Shown here in pieces: positions 9,129 to 18,752 of a stretch of DNA of 64,000 nt. The position numbers and the translations under genes are program-made. This DNA is from Falsiroseomonas selenitidurans (GTDB lineage: Bacteria > Pseudomonadota > Alphaproteobacteria > Acetobacterales > Acetobacteraceae), in the NCBI RefSeq assembly GCF_012103215.1, contig NZ_JAAVNE010000028.1, forward strand, positions 1 through 64,000. Reading direction: 5' to 3'. Within the stretch, counting starts at the first letter, position 1, and every line of letters starts with the position of its first letter. Below the pieces are notes generated by a model, which was not told the origin of the DNA, did no database searches, and saw only the letters and a program-made list of their open reading frames with translations.

Positions 9129-9839
9129 TTAAGCGCGGCGCGCCCAGAGGACGAACAGGCGCCAGGTCACCGGCAGCTTCCCCTCCGGAAAGCGCTCGGC
9201 CAGCAGCGCCGCCAGCGTCGCCGTGACTCCCTCCCGCTTGCACCGGCCAACCCCGGCGACGGCGGCGACATGCGCGCACCAGGCGGCGCGGTCCCAGTGC
9301 CGCACCACGTCGAAGCCACCGAAGCCGCAATCGACCAGCCCGGCGCCCGCCAGCGCCTCCGCCCAGGCCGGGTAGAAGCCGCTGCCGGGCGACAGGCGGA
9401 GGGAGGGGATGAGTGCCGCCAGCAGATGCTCGGTGGCGTGGGCGACGCTGCCCGGCGGCGCCACCCAGTCGTAATGGCAGAGCACCAGCGCCCCGCCGGG
9501 CTTCAGCACGCGCCGCACCTCGGCCGCCGCCAGGTCGCGGGTGAACCAGTGCCAGGCACGGCCGGCCGTCACCAGATCGAAGGCGGCCTCGGGCTGATCG
9601 GTGCGCTCCGCGAGGCCGCAGGCGAAGGCCGGGTTGCCGCCGGGGGACAGGATGCGGGCGCGGTCCAGCGCCCTCGGATCCGGATCGAGACCCAGCACGC
9701 TGGCGCCCTGCGCCGCAAGGCCCCGGGCCAGCGCGCCGTCGCCGGTGCCGAGGTCCAGCGCCCGCATGCCCGGCCGCAGCAGGCCGTGCCAGGCCAGCAG
9801 GTCGTACAGGCCGGGCGGGTAGTCCGGCGCCTCGGTCAC
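9129..9839 (-). CDS. Class I SAM-dependent methyltransferase
   Basis: The 236-aa protein has the Rossmann motif I (ALDLGTGDGALARGLAAQG), motif post-I ending in GLDPDP, and a motif around FDLVTAGRAWHWF, typical of methyltransferase type 11 proteins. The WHWF segment and the following R/L-rich helix resemble trans-aconitate/ubiquinone-type small-molecule methyltransferases. The substrate cannot be read from sequence. Its start overlaps the stop of the TIGR04282-like gene (ATGA), so it is the third gene of a coupled operon with two transferases. Confidence 0.85.
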   Translation of the reverse strand: MTEAPDYPPGLYDLLAWHGLLRPGMRALDLGTGDGALARGLAAQGASVLGLDPDPRALDRARILSPGGNPAFACGLAERTDQPEAAFDLVTAGRAWHWFTRDLAAAEVRRVLKPGGALVLCHYDWVAPPGSVAHATEHLLAALIPSLRLSPGSGFYPAWAEALAGAGLVDCGFGGFDVVRHWDRAAWCAHVAAVAGVGRCKREGVTATLAALLAERFPEGKLPVTWRLFVLWARRA

Positions 9840-10405
9840 AGGCCCAGCGCCCGGAGATCCTCCGCCGTGTCCACGTCCCGCAGTCGGCGCAGCAGGGCGA
9901 CGCGGTGGGGGTGGCAGCGGGCCAGCGTATCGGCCAGGGTCTCGGGGCCGGACCAGCGGACGCCGTCAAAGGGGCGGGCCGGGCGCAGCGGGCCGAAGCC
10001 GACCAGCCAGTAGCCGCCATCCTCGGCCGGGCCGAACACGGCGCGCGCCCGGCCCAGCGCGCGGAAGGCGGCGGCGATGTCGCCGGCACCGATGCCGGGG
10101 ATGTCGCTGCCCACCAGAACGACGCGGCGATGCGGCCGCATGGCGCGCGCCATCCGCTGGCCGAGGTCGCCGCGCCCCTGGTCGCGCACGGGAAGGCGGC
10201 GTGGCCAGCGCGTGCGGGCGCGGTCCGGCGTGGCCGCCAGCACGGTGCGCCAGCGCCGGTCGCCGGCCACCGCCCGCAGCAGCCGCGCCAACTGCCCGCG
10301 GTAGAAACGCAGCGCGCCGCGCGCGCCGATGCCGCGCGCCAGGCGTCGCTTCACCGCCCCCAGCCGCGGCGCGCGCGCGAAGATCACCAGCGTGTCGCCC
10401 CTCAT
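9836..10405 (-). CDS. Selenodomain-associated transferase 1 (TIGR04282/DUF2064-type nucleotidyl/glycosyl transferase)
   Basis: The 189-aa protein has the family marks: TLVIFARAPRLGAVKRRLAR at the N terminus (nucleotide-binding loop), VVLVGSDIPGI in the middle and FGPAEDGGYWLVGF after it. It belongs to the GT-A-like fold of molybdenum-cofactor-guanylyltransferase-like proteins. The start at 10405 overlaps the preceding gene stop by 4 bp; the longer frame upstream is the shadow of that gene. TIGR04282 and TIGR04283 proteins usually occur together beside radical SAM genes, including arsenosugar-type clusters. Confidence 0.87.
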   Translation of the reverse strand: MRGDTLVIFARAPRLGAVKRRLARGIGARGALRFYRGQLARLLRAVAGDRRWRTVLAATPDRARTRWPRRLPVRDQGRGDLGQRMARAMRPHRRVVLVGSDIPGIGAGDIAAAFRALGRARAVFGPAEDGGYWLVGFGPLRPARPFDGVRWSGPETLADTLARCHPHRVALLRRLRDVDTAEDLRALGL

Positions 10406-11088
10406 CCCTTCCCCCGATACAGCCGCGCGATGATGTGGGGCGGCAGGCCGGCGTAGAAGAGGCCGAGGCAGGCCAGGTTGCGCGCCGAGCGCCGCCACCA
10501 GCCCTCCCGCTGCCAGCGCGCCGCGCTGGTCAGGGCGGCCACCGGCAGCGTCGCCAGCCGCCCAGGTCCGAGCCGGCGGACCAGGTCCACATCCTCCATC
10601 AGTGGCAGCGCCCGCATGCCGCCCACCGCGGCCAGCAGGTCGCGATGGATCAGCAGGCCCTGGTCGCCATAGGGCAGGCCGAGCCAGCGGCATCGCCAGG
10701 CCACGGCGCGTTCCAGGCGCCGGGCCTGCGGCGCCGCATGATCCAGCGCGAAACGAAAATAATGCGCGCGGGCGGGTTCCGCCATGGCGGCGTGCAGCGC
10801 GGCCGGCCAGCCAGGGTCCAGCCGCGTATCGGCATGCAGCAGCAGCAGCCAGGGCCCGCGCGCGGCGGCGATGCCGGCGGCGATCTGCCCGCCGCGGCCA
10901 CGCGGCGCCGTCAGCACCCGGGCGCCATCGGCCAGGGCCAGCGCCGGCGTGCCATCGGTGCTGCCGCCATCGACCAGGATGATCTCCCCCGGCACCCCGC
11001 CCAGGGCCGCCAGCGTGGCCGGCAGGGAGGCGGCGGCGTTCAGCGCCGGGATCACCACGGAGAGGTCGGGAAGCCCCTCTATTCGCAT
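10402..11088 (-). CDS. Selenodomain-associated transferase 2 (TIGR04283-type family 2 glycosyltransferase)
   Basis: A 228-aa GT-A glycosyltransferase: LSVVIPALNAAASLPATLAAL, IILVDGGSTDGTPALA, and the DxD-like LLLLHADTRLDP. The acceptor-side motif GLPYGDQGLLIHRDLLAAVGG and MEDVDLVRRLG are typical of TIGR04283. The start at 11088 (MRIEGLPD) fits family length; the open frame continues to 11142 but that would overlap the divergent radical SAM gene leader. It is the first gene of the three-gene operon running left. Confidence 0.88.
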   Translation of the reverse strand: MRIEGLPDLSVVIPALNAAASLPATLAALGGVPGEIILVDGGSTDGTPALALADGARVLTAPRGRGGQIAAGIAAARGPWLLLLHADTRLDPGWPAALHAAMAEPARAHYFRFALDHAAPQARRLERAVAWRCRWLGLPYGDQGLLIHRDLLAAVGGMRALPLMEDVDLVRRLGPGRLATLPVAALTSAARWQREGWWRRSARNLACLGLFYAGLPPHIIARLYRGKG

Positions 11089-11160
11089 TTTGTTCTTGAC
11101 GGCCCGGGCAGGTCCAGCTTCAGATGCATGGGAACAAACCACGAATTAGAGGATCCGACG

Positions 11161-12282
11161 ATGCCGGATGGGGGAGCTTACGGCGGAGCTACCACGATGC
11201 CCTCCCTGGCCCGCAAGGGCCGGGGTGCCGTCACCAATCCGGGCGTCCGCTACGAGAGCAGCCATGCAGAGCTGTACGATGACGGCTGGGGCACGCTGGA
11301 CGCGGATTTCGCGGAGCTGCCGCCGCTGCGCACGACGCTGACCAGGGAAGCCTCGCGCAGCGCCCTGTCCTGGAACGACAGCCCGGATCTCGGCTTCGAC
11401 CGGTCCCTGAACCCCTATCGTGGCTGCGAGCATGGCTGCGTCTACTGCTATGCACGCCCGGCCCATGCCTATGTCGGGATGTCACCCGGCCTCGATTTCG
11501 AGACCAAGCTGATGTTCAAGCCCAACCTGCCGGAACTGCTGGAAAAGGAGCTTTCCAGGCCGGGCTATGAGGCGAAGCCGGTGGCGCTGGGCGCGAACAC
11601 GGACCCCTACCAGCCGGTGGAACGCACCCTGGGCATCACGCGGCGGGTGCTGGAGGTGCTGGAGACATTCGGCCATCCGGTGACGATCGTCACCAAGGGG
11701 GCGCTGGTGCTGCGCGACCTGGACATCCTGCAGCGGCTGGCGGCGCGCAACCTGGTGCATGTGTGCCTGTCCGTCACCACGCTGGACATGAAGCTGGCGC
11801 GGGTGATGGAACCGCGCGCGGCCAACCCGCTGAAGCGCCTGGCGGCGGTGACGGACCTGGCCAAGGCCGGCGTGCCGGTGGGGGTGCTGGCGGCACCGAT
11901 GATCCCGGGCCTGAACGACATGGAGATGGAGCGCATCCTGGAAGCCTCGGCGCGGGCGGGCGCCACAAGGGCCGGCTATGTGCTGCTGCGCCTGCCGCTG
12001 GAGATCAAGGCGATGTTCGAGGCCTGGCTGCAGGAACACCACCCGGACCGCGCCGCGCGCGTGCTGGCCCTGGTGCGGGAGACGCGCGGCGGCCGGCTTT
12101 ACGATGCGCGCTTCGGCCAGCGCCAGACCGGCACCGGCCCCTATGCGGAACTGCTGGCCCAGCGTTTCCGCCTGGCGCTGCGCCGCTTCGGGCTGGACGG
12201 GCGGCAGGGCATGCGCGGCGGGCTGGATTGCAGCCAGTTCCGCGCCCCGCAGGCGGCGCCGCGGCAATTGGCGCTGCTGTAG
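11161..12282 (+). CDS. PA0069-family radical SAM protein
   Basis: The 373-aa protein carries the radical SAM cluster motif Cys-x3-Cys-x2-Cys in NPYRGCEHGCVYCYARPAH. The Tyr after Cys-Val and the ARP(A)H context mark the PA0069/SplB-like family. Further marks are LGANTDPYQPVE, VTIVTKGALVLRDLDIL and a C-terminal RxGxGPYAELLAQRF segment. The substrate of the family is unknown. AGAGGA lies 8 nt before the ATG at 11161, which decides this start; an in-frame ATG at 11128 is an alternative. It is divergent from the transferase operon, with a short shared promoter region. Confidence 0.9.
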   Translation: MPDGGAYGGATTMPSLARKGRGAVTNPGVRYESSHAELYDDGWGTLDADFAELPPLRTTLTREASRSALSWNDSPDLGFDRSLNPYRGCEHGCVYCYARPAHAYVGMSPGLDFETKLMFKPNLPELLEKELSRPGYEAKPVALGANTDPYQPVERTLGITRRVLEVLETFGHPVTIVTKGALVLRDLDILQRLAARNLVHVCLSVTTLDMKLARVMEPRAANPLKRLAAVTDLAKAGVPVGVLAAPMIPGLNDMEMERILEASARAGATRAGYVLLRLPLEIKAMFEAWLQEHHPDRAARVLALVRETRGGRLYDARFGQRQTGTGPYAELLAQRFRLALRRFGLDGRQGMRGGLDCSQFRAPQAAPRQLALL

Positions 12283-12287
12283 GAACG

Positions 12288-12470
12288 TCAGAGGCGCCGG
12301 ATCGGCACCCGCTCAGTGCGCAGCCACTCCGGCCAGCCGATGAAGCGTTCCACCAACACCACGGCCAGCACGACCAGCAGCGTCGCCACCAGGATGCGCA
12401 CGAAATAGGGCGAGGGCGGATGGCGCCACCACTGTGCCAGCCGCCACAGGATCCGGGTGAGCGGGTCCAA
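12288..12470 (-). CDS. Small single-pass membrane protein, 60 aa, TTG start
   Basis: The stretch after the dehydrogenase stop encodes 60 residues beginning with TTG (read as Met-Asp-Pro-Leu-Thr-Arg). It has a Trp-rich amphipathic lead (ILWRLAQWWRHPPSPYFV), one membrane helix made of Leu/Val/Ala (about residues 26-41), then RFIGWPEWLRTERVPIRRL. It starts 2 bp after the stop of the dehydrogenase gene and ends 5 bp short of the convergent radical SAM gene. No other start codon lies in frame before the dehydrogenase stop. I have an impression of similar Trp-rich micro-proteins in related alphaproteobacteria, but the function is unknown. Confidence 0.65.
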   Translation of the reverse strand: MDPLTRILWRLAQWWRHPPSPYFVRILVATLLVVLAVVLVERFIGWPEWLRTERVPIRRL

Positions 12471-12472
12471 GG

Positions 12473-13558
12473 CTACCCGTTCGTCGGCACGCCCAGCCGC
12501 CGCGCCACCTGCAGGATGCTCTCCCAGGTATCCGGCTGCAGCGGCACGCCATGCGCCAGGCGGTCGGCGCGCGTCGCGGCTTCCTTGTCGCCGGGGGCCA
12601 GCACCGGGCTTTCCGGGTCCGCCGGGCTGGTTTCCATCACCCAGTCCACATAGGCGCGGCCGGTCGCCTCGAATTCCGCCTGGGTGCCGAAATGCTTCGG
12701 CGAGACATAGAAGCTCAGCATCCCGTTGGCGATGCGACCGCGCGCCTCCACCGGGCCGGAGGTGCCGCCCCCGGTCAGCGCGCCGGCCAGCATCTCGCAC
12801 ATGAAGGCGAGCCCGGAGCCCTTGTGCTCGCCAAAGGCCCGGATCGCGCCGCGGCCGTTGGAGGGGTTGCGCGGGCCGATCTGCGGGTAGTCGCCGTACA
12901 GCGTGTGCGGGTCGCCCGAAAGCCGCCCATCCGGCTCGATCAGCGCATCCGCCGGCAGCGCCTTCCCGCCATTGGACGCCACCAGCACCTTGCCCTCCGC
13001 CACCAGGGAGGTCGCGAAATCCAGGATCAGCGGCCGGCCCGGCAGCGGCACGCCGACGCTGAAGGGGGCGGTGGAGAAGCGGCGTTCCGTGCCACCGAAG
13101 GGCGCCACCAGCACGCTGCCGGCGACATTGACGAAATGCACCGAGATCAGCCCGGCCGCGATCGCCTTTTCCGAATACTCGCCGACGCGGCCGATATGGC
13201 CGGCATTGCGCAGGCCGACCACGGCGATGCCGTGCTGCAGCGCGCGGGCGATGCCGAGGTCCACCGCCTGCGGCGCCACCGTCTGGCCGAAGCCGAACTT
13301 GCCGTCCAGCAGCGCGAAGCAGCCGCCATCGGTGACGATCTCCGCCGTCTGGCCCTTCAGCACGAAGCCGGATTCCAGCCATTCCACATAGCGCGGCACC
13401 CGCGCCACGCCGTGGCTGTCATGCCCGGCCAGGTTGGCGCCGAGCAGATGGGTGCTGATGCGGTTGGCCTCGGCGCCGTCGCAGCCGGCGGCGCCAAAAA
13501 TCTTCTCCACCACGGATTCGAGCGCCGGAGCGGGCACGGTGACGTATTGGGCGGCCAT
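12473..13558 (-). CDS. Malate/L-lactate/ureidoglycolate-type NAD(P)-dependent dehydrogenase (Ldh2 family)
   Basis: A 361-aa member of the non-Rossmann MDH2/LDH2 fold: GANLAGHDSHGVARVPRYVEWL near the N terminus with the catalytic His, then GIAVVGLRNAGHIGRVGEYSE, PFGGTERRFSTAPFSVGVP, and FGEHKGSGLAFMCEMLAGALTGG. Members oxidise 2-hydroxyacids such as malate, lactate, ureidoglycolate or sugar-derived acids. It is the fifth gene of the ABC sugar operon, so its substrate is likely a sugar acid or hydroxyacid derived from the imported compound. The upstream extension to 13648 has no family sequence. Confidence 0.88.
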   Translation of the reverse strand: MAAQYVTVPAPALESVVEKIFGAAGCDGAEANRISTHLLGANLAGHDSHGVARVPRYVEWLESGFVLKGQTAEIVTDGGCFALLDGKFGFGQTVAPQAVDLGIARALQHGIAVVGLRNAGHIGRVGEYSEKAIAAGLISVHFVNVAGSVLVAPFGGTERRFSTAPFSVGVPLPGRPLILDFATSLVAEGKVLVASNGGKALPADALIEPDGRLSGDPHTLYGDYPQIGPRNPSNGRGAIRAFGEHKGSGLAFMCEMLAGALTGGGTSGPVEARGRIANGMLSFYVSPKHFGTQAEFEATGRAYVDWVMETSPADPESPVLAPGDKEAATRADRLAHGVPLQPDTWESILQVARRLGVPTNG

Positions 13559-13622
13559 CTTGCGCAGGGTCTTTCGAAGGTTTCCGGTGCGGAAGTGTAG
13601 GCCAGACCCCGCGCGCGCGGAA

Positions 13623-14723
<1,101 letters not shown>

Positions 14724-14732
14724 CGGGAGCCC

Positions 14733-15635
14733 CTAGCCTTTGGTTGCGCCGGCGGTCAGCCCGGCGATGTAGTAGTCCATCAGGAAGGCATAGACGAGCA
14801 GCGGCGGCGCGGCCGCCATCAGCGCGCCGGCCATGATCTTGCCCCACTGGAAGGTGTCGCCGCGGATCAGGTCGGAGACGATGCCGACCGTCAGCACCAT
14901 CTGGTCGGAGCTGACCAGGAAGGCCATCGGGTACAGGAACTGCGCCCAGGAGACGGTGAAGGCGAAGATCGTCGCCGCCAGGATGCCGGGCAGCGCCACC
15001 GGGATGAAGATCTTCCACAGCATCTGCAGGTGGTTCGCGCCATCGATCAGCGCCGCCTCGTCCAGCTCCTTCGGGATGGAGGAGAAGTAGCCGATCATGA
15101 TCCAGGTGCAGAAGGGCACCGTTAGCGTCGGGTAGATCAGGATCATCGCGCCGAGGTTGTTGTACAGGCCGAGCCCGCCGATGATCTGGAACAGCGGGAT
15201 GAACAGCAGCGTCTCCGGCACCAGGTAGGTCAGGAACACCCCGGTGGCCAGCGCCGCGCTGCCCCAGAAGCGCATCCGCGCCAGGGCGAAGGCCGCCAGC
15301 GTGCTGATCACCATGGTGATGGCCACCACCGTCAGCGTGACGATGATCGAGTTCCTGAAGTGGATGACGTAGTTGCCCTCCGTCAGCAGCTCCCGGTAGT
15401 TCTGCAGCGTCGGCGCGCTGACGATCCACGGATTGCCGTTCAGGTCGGCGATCTCCGCGCTGCTCTTCAGGCTGGTGATCAGCATGTGGAAGGGCGGGAA
15501 CATGAAGAAGATGACGAAGACGGCCAGCGCGACATAGGCGCCGATCAGCGCCCAGCGGCGTTCGCGCTTGATGCTGCCCGCCGCGTGGTACATCGGCAGC
15601 GGCGCCGTCGACTCGGTGGCGGCGGTGGTGCTCAT
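14733..15635 (-). CDS. Carbohydrate ABC transporter permease (MalG type)
   Basis: A 300-aa inner-membrane protein with six predicted helices. The EAA loop that contacts the ATPase reads PKELDEAALIDGANHLQMLWKI and the following helices end at DYYIAGLTAGATKG, the usual C terminus of MalG-type permeases. Its start overlaps the end of the MalF-type gene by 4 bp. The ATPase gene follows 9 bp later. Confidence 0.94.
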   Translation of the reverse strand: MSTTAATESTAPLPMYHAAGSIKRERRWALIGAYVALAVFVIFFMFPPFHMLITSLKSSAEIADLNGNPWIVSAPTLQNYRELLTEGNYVIHFRNSIIVTLTVVAITMVISTLAAFALARMRFWGSAALATGVFLTYLVPETLLFIPLFQIIGGLGLYNNLGAMILIYPTLTVPFCTWIMIGYFSSIPKELDEAALIDGANHLQMLWKIFIPVALPGILAATIFAFTVSWAQFLYPMAFLVSSDQMVLTVGIVSDLIRGDTFQWGKIMAGALMAAAPPLLVYAFLMDYYIAGLTAGATKG

Positions 15636-16567
15636 CCGGCCATCTCCTTGGAACGGCGCGTCACGCCGCGCAGCACGAACACCGCGAAGATCGCGAGGAT
15701 CGGGAACATGAACAACGAGACGGAGGCGCCGAGCGGCAGGTCGCCGGACTGGATGCCCACCTGGAAGGCGTAGGTGCCGAAGATGTGCGTCTTGTCCTGC
15801 GGTCCGCCATTGGTGAGGATCCGGACGATGTCAAAATTGGCGAAGGTGACGATCAGGCTGAACAGCACGGTGATGGAGATGATGTTGCGCATCATCGGCA
15901 CGGTCACGTGGCGCAGCTTCTGCCAGCCCGTGGCGCCATCGATCGCCGCCGCCTCGTACAGCTGGTCCGGCACCGATTTCAGCGCCGCCAGGTACATGAT
16001 CATGAAGAACGGCGCGCCGTACCAGACATTCACCAGGATGACGGAGAACCGTGCCCAGGAAGGCTCCCCCAGCCAGGCCACCGGCGGGATGCCGATGGTG
16101 GCCACCGCCCAGTTGATGGCGGAGTAGGACGGGTCGAACAGCCACCACCAGGCAAGGGTGGAGACGGCTGGCGGGATCACCCAGGGCACCAGCAGCATGC
16201 CGCGCCATTTGCGCTGGCCCTTCGAAGGCAGCTCGTGCAGCACATGCGCCAGGATGAAGCCGATCAGCGCCTTGGCGATCACCGCGCCGACGGCGAACAG
16301 CACGCTCTGCCAGATGACCGACTGGAAGGTCTCCCGGCTCAGCAGGAAGGTGTAGTTCTCCAGGCCGATGAAGCGCGTCATCCGCTTGTTCAACATGGAG
16401 AGATACAGCGCGTAGAAGAACGGATAGGCGACCAGCCCGCCGATGACGGCCAGCAGCGGCACCGTCATCAGGAACGCCAGCGTGGAGCGCTTGCGCGCCA
16501 GCCGCGCCAGCGTGCCGCCCTGCGGGCGCGCCGATCCCCCCTGCATCACCAGATTGCCGTCGGCCAT
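15632..16567 (-). CDS. Carbohydrate ABC transporter permease (MalF type)
   Basis: The 311-aa permease has an N-terminal cytoplasmic tail, a first helix (FLMTVPLLAVIGGLVAYPFFYALYLS) and an EAA loop reading PDQLYEAAAIDGATGWQKLRHVT. It pairs with the MalG-type permease and shares a 4-bp overlap with it. The wide N-terminal tail with Gln/Gly/Arg-rich sequence is unremarkable for the family. Confidence 0.94.
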   Translation of the reverse strand: MADGNLVMQGGSARPQGGTLARLARKRSTLAFLMTVPLLAVIGGLVAYPFFYALYLSMLNKRMTRFIGLENYTFLLSRETFQSVIWQSVLFAVGAVIAKALIGFILAHVLHELPSKGQRKWRGMLLVPWVIPPAVSTLAWWWLFDPSYSAINWAVATIGIPPVAWLGEPSWARFSVILVNVWYGAPFFMIMYLAALKSVPDQLYEAAAIDGATGWQKLRHVTVPMMRNIISITVLFSLIVTFANFDIVRILTNGGPQDKTHIFGTYAFQVGIQSGDLPLGASVSLFMFPILAIFAVFVLRGVTRRSKEMAG

Positions 16568-16694
16568 GCGGCCACCCCCTGTTCCAGGTCCGAAGTTCCA
16601 GGTCCGAACCGGCCGCGGTCCGGGGCGGAAAGCCCCGCGTTGCCCGGGTTCCCCCGGGCCCCGCAGGGCCTTCCCGCCCGGCCGCGGCGCCGAA

Positions 16695-18059
16695 TCAGCC
16701 GCGCTTGAAGCCTTCGACCTCGCGCTCGGCCCAAGCGAGCACGCGGTCCAGCGGCTCGTTGTTCTGGACCATGCGCGCGATCATCTTCGCCTGGATGCCC
16801 TGGTTGTACATCTGCACGGCGATTTCCGCCGGCGCCGGGGCATAGGCGATGCCGGGCACCGCCTTGTGGTGGGCGCGCACCGGGTAGTTGTAGACCACGC
16901 CGGCCGGTGGGCTGACATTCCGCCAGGTGGCGATGTCGTCGAACATGCTGGCGAAGGCGGGGATGTCGTAGCCGACCGAGGCATCGACCATCTTCTGCAC
17001 CTGCTCGATCTGCGACAGGTGTTCCAGCAGCGCCTTGGCCTGCGACTTGGCGCGGCTGAAGCTCCACAGGCCGAAGAAGTAGGGCAGGTGCGGCACGGTG
17101 TGGCTTGCCGGGCCCATCGGGCTCGGGAAGTGCCAGACCTGGCTCGCCACGTCCGGCGCATCGCGCTTCGCCACCGCCCAGGCGGAGGGCGGGTTGAAGA
17201 TGAGCGCGGAGCGGCCGGAAATCAGCGCCCGGTTGTTGGTCGCGTCATCGGCCGCGAACATCTCGTTCGGGATGTGCTGGAACAGGCGCTTGGCGTAGTC
17301 CATCACCTGCCGCACCTTGTCGTTGTTGCGGATGGTGATGTTGCCGTTGGCGTCCACCAGGTTCGCGCCGTAGCCGGCGAACATGGCGCCGATCCAGTCG
17401 GTGGCGTCGGTGAAGGTGCCGGCCGGCAGGGCGAAGGGGAAGCCCGCCTTGTTGCACTTGTCCGCCGCCGTCAGGAAGGTTTCCCAGTTCCAGCTGGCGG
17501 CCGCGTCACCCAGCCGGTTCTCCGCCGGGTACATCGCCTGCACGTCGATGCCGGCATGCTGCTTCATCAGGTCGACGCGCGCGGCGGAGCCCTTGAACTG
17601 GCTGCCCGTGGTCTGCGGCACCGCCAGCCAGCGGCCCTCGATCTTCGCCAGATAGGCGCTGGCGTCGTTCACCGCGCCGTACTTGGCGGTCAGCCGGCCC
17701 ATCACGTCGTCCATCGGCTCCAGCAGGCGCTGCTGGTCGTGGATCATCCAGGTGGGGAAGGACAGCACGTCGTGGCCCGACCGCGCCTGCGCTTCCGCCG
17801 CGATGGTGATCAGGTTCTTGTTGCCGACCGAGGTGATGAAATCCAGCGTGATCTCCACGCGGTTCTTCTGGCCCCAATCCATGATGATGGCGCGCAGCGC
17901 GTCATTCGCGACGGCGCCCACCCAATGGTCCCACAGGCCCAGCGCCAGGCGCCCGCCGGTGCCCTGGGCATGGACATGCGGCGCGGCGAGGCTGGATCCG
18001 ACGATCGTGGCGGCGGCACCAGCACGCAGCACATCGCGACGGGAAATTCCGTGGCTCAT
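16695..18059 (-). CDS. Extracellular solute-binding protein (family 1), Tat-type leader
   Basis: The 454-aa protein begins MSHGISRRDVLRAGAAATIV with a twin-Arg motif and a hydrophobic run ending PHVHAQG. This suggests export through Tat before release into the periplasm. The mature part is of the SBP_bac_1 type, with long hinge segments and aromatic patches (GLWDHWVG, FFGLWSFSRAKSQAK). The ligand is a carbohydrate or polyol of unknown identity. It is the first gene of the six-gene minus-strand operon; GGAGG is 9 nt before the start. A TAATCA element in the leader may be part of its promoter. Confidence 0.92.
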   Translation of the reverse strand: MSHGISRRDVLRAGAAATIVGSSLAAPHVHAQGTGGRLALGLWDHWVGAVANDALRAIIMDWGQKNRVEITLDFITSVGNKNLITIAAEAQARSGHDVLSFPTWMIHDQQRLLEPMDDVMGRLTAKYGAVNDASAYLAKIEGRWLAVPQTTGSQFKGSAARVDLMKQHAGIDVQAMYPAENRLGDAAASWNWETFLTAADKCNKAGFPFALPAGTFTDATDWIGAMFAGYGANLVDANGNITIRNNDKVRQVMDYAKRLFQHIPNEMFAADDATNNRALISGRSALIFNPPSAWAVAKRDAPDVASQVWHFPSPMGPASHTVPHLPYFFGLWSFSRAKSQAKALLEHLSQIEQVQKMVDASVGYDIPAFASMFDDIATWRNVSPPAGVVYNYPVRAHHKAVPGIAYAPAPAEIAVQMYNQGIQAKMIARMVQNNEPLDRVLAWAEREVEGFKRG

Positions 18060-18401
18060 CCCTGTACTCCTCCTGCCCTGTCTCCAGCCGTTTTCCGGCC
18101 TGGGTGATTATGCCGCAGGTTAGGCACCGCTCCGCGCGCGCCGCAACCCCGAAAGCCGTTGGCGGGGCTGGCGTGTTGGCATCCGGCAGGGCATCCCGAC
18201 TGCGCCGTTCCGTGCTGCACCGCAGCGATTTCCCCAGGAAATCCCAGGATGCGAAAACACTTCGCGCACCGGGGCGCCGGCATCGCCCGGCCCCCGTCGC
18301 ACACAAGGCGGAGAGCACGCCGCGCGCCACGGCGCGGAACGTGGCGGCCTCCGACCCGTTGCGCTCCGGCGCGCCGAAAGGTGCGCGCGACAGATTGCAG
18401 G
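18060..18401. other. Divergent intergenic region, 342 bp, mostly unassigned
   Basis: This region separates the leftward ABC operon from the rightward small stress-domain gene. The left end holds the GGAGG and leader of the binding-protein gene and an AT-containing TAATCA element (minus strand, near 18105-18110) that could be a -10. The rest (about 18130-18390) is GC-rich. Long frames cross it on both strands but read as low-complexity Arg/Ala sequence, so I see no gene and no obvious operator in it. Confidence 0.45.
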
Positions 18402-18692
18402 ATGTTCGCCCTGACCCGCCCCCTCACCGCCCTGTTCGACACGCGCGAAGCCGCCCGTGCCGCGCTGGCGCTGCGCGACCTCAACCCCACCGGGCTGCGC
18501 CTGCACGCCGCCGGGCAGCCGGCGCGGGCGCCCCACCATGCGCCGGAGGAAGGCGGCGTGCTGGCGGCGCTGGCCGACCTGCTGATGCCGGACCATGCGC
18601 GGGAGGGCGACTGGCGCCGCCAGGGCTGGGCCGCCGCCGCCGCGGACAGCGCCACCCCGCGCCACCGCGGCGTGCGCCACGACGGGCGCTGA
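18402..18692 (+). CDS. Short YflT/general-stress-17M-like domain protein, probably truncated
   Basis: The 96-aa protein begins MFALTRPLTALFDTREAARAAL, then has GGVLAALADLLMPDHAREGDWRRQG. This matches the layout of YflT/GSP17M-like domains (a TALFDSRxxAExA start, then a W/L-SLADLFLPDEDR segment). The family normally continues with a beta-rich half beginning RRGGxLVTV; here the frame turns into Ala/Arg/His-rich sequence and stops. It may be a degraded copy or a short variant. No clear ribosome binding site beyond GCAGG. Confidence 0.5.
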   Translation: MFALTRPLTALFDTREAARAALALRDLNPTGLRLHAAGQPARAPHHAPEEGGVLAALADLLMPDHAREGDWRRQGWAAAAADSATPRHRGVRHDGR

Positions 18693-18752
18693 TCCGGGGA
18701 CGCCGGCGGCGAGGATTGACCGGCGCGGCCCCGGCGCGGGACGATGCCGCGC

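Noticed and set aside
11096-11130. TTGACG at 11096 as a -35 for the radical SAM gene
   Set aside because: No acceptable -10 at 16-18 bp spacing, and several candidate starts nearby; too weak to list.
12288-13382. A 364-aa minus-strand frame overlapping the dehydrogenase
   Set aside because: Only its last 60 residues look like protein; they are reported as the TTG-started membrane micro-protein. The rest is a shadow.
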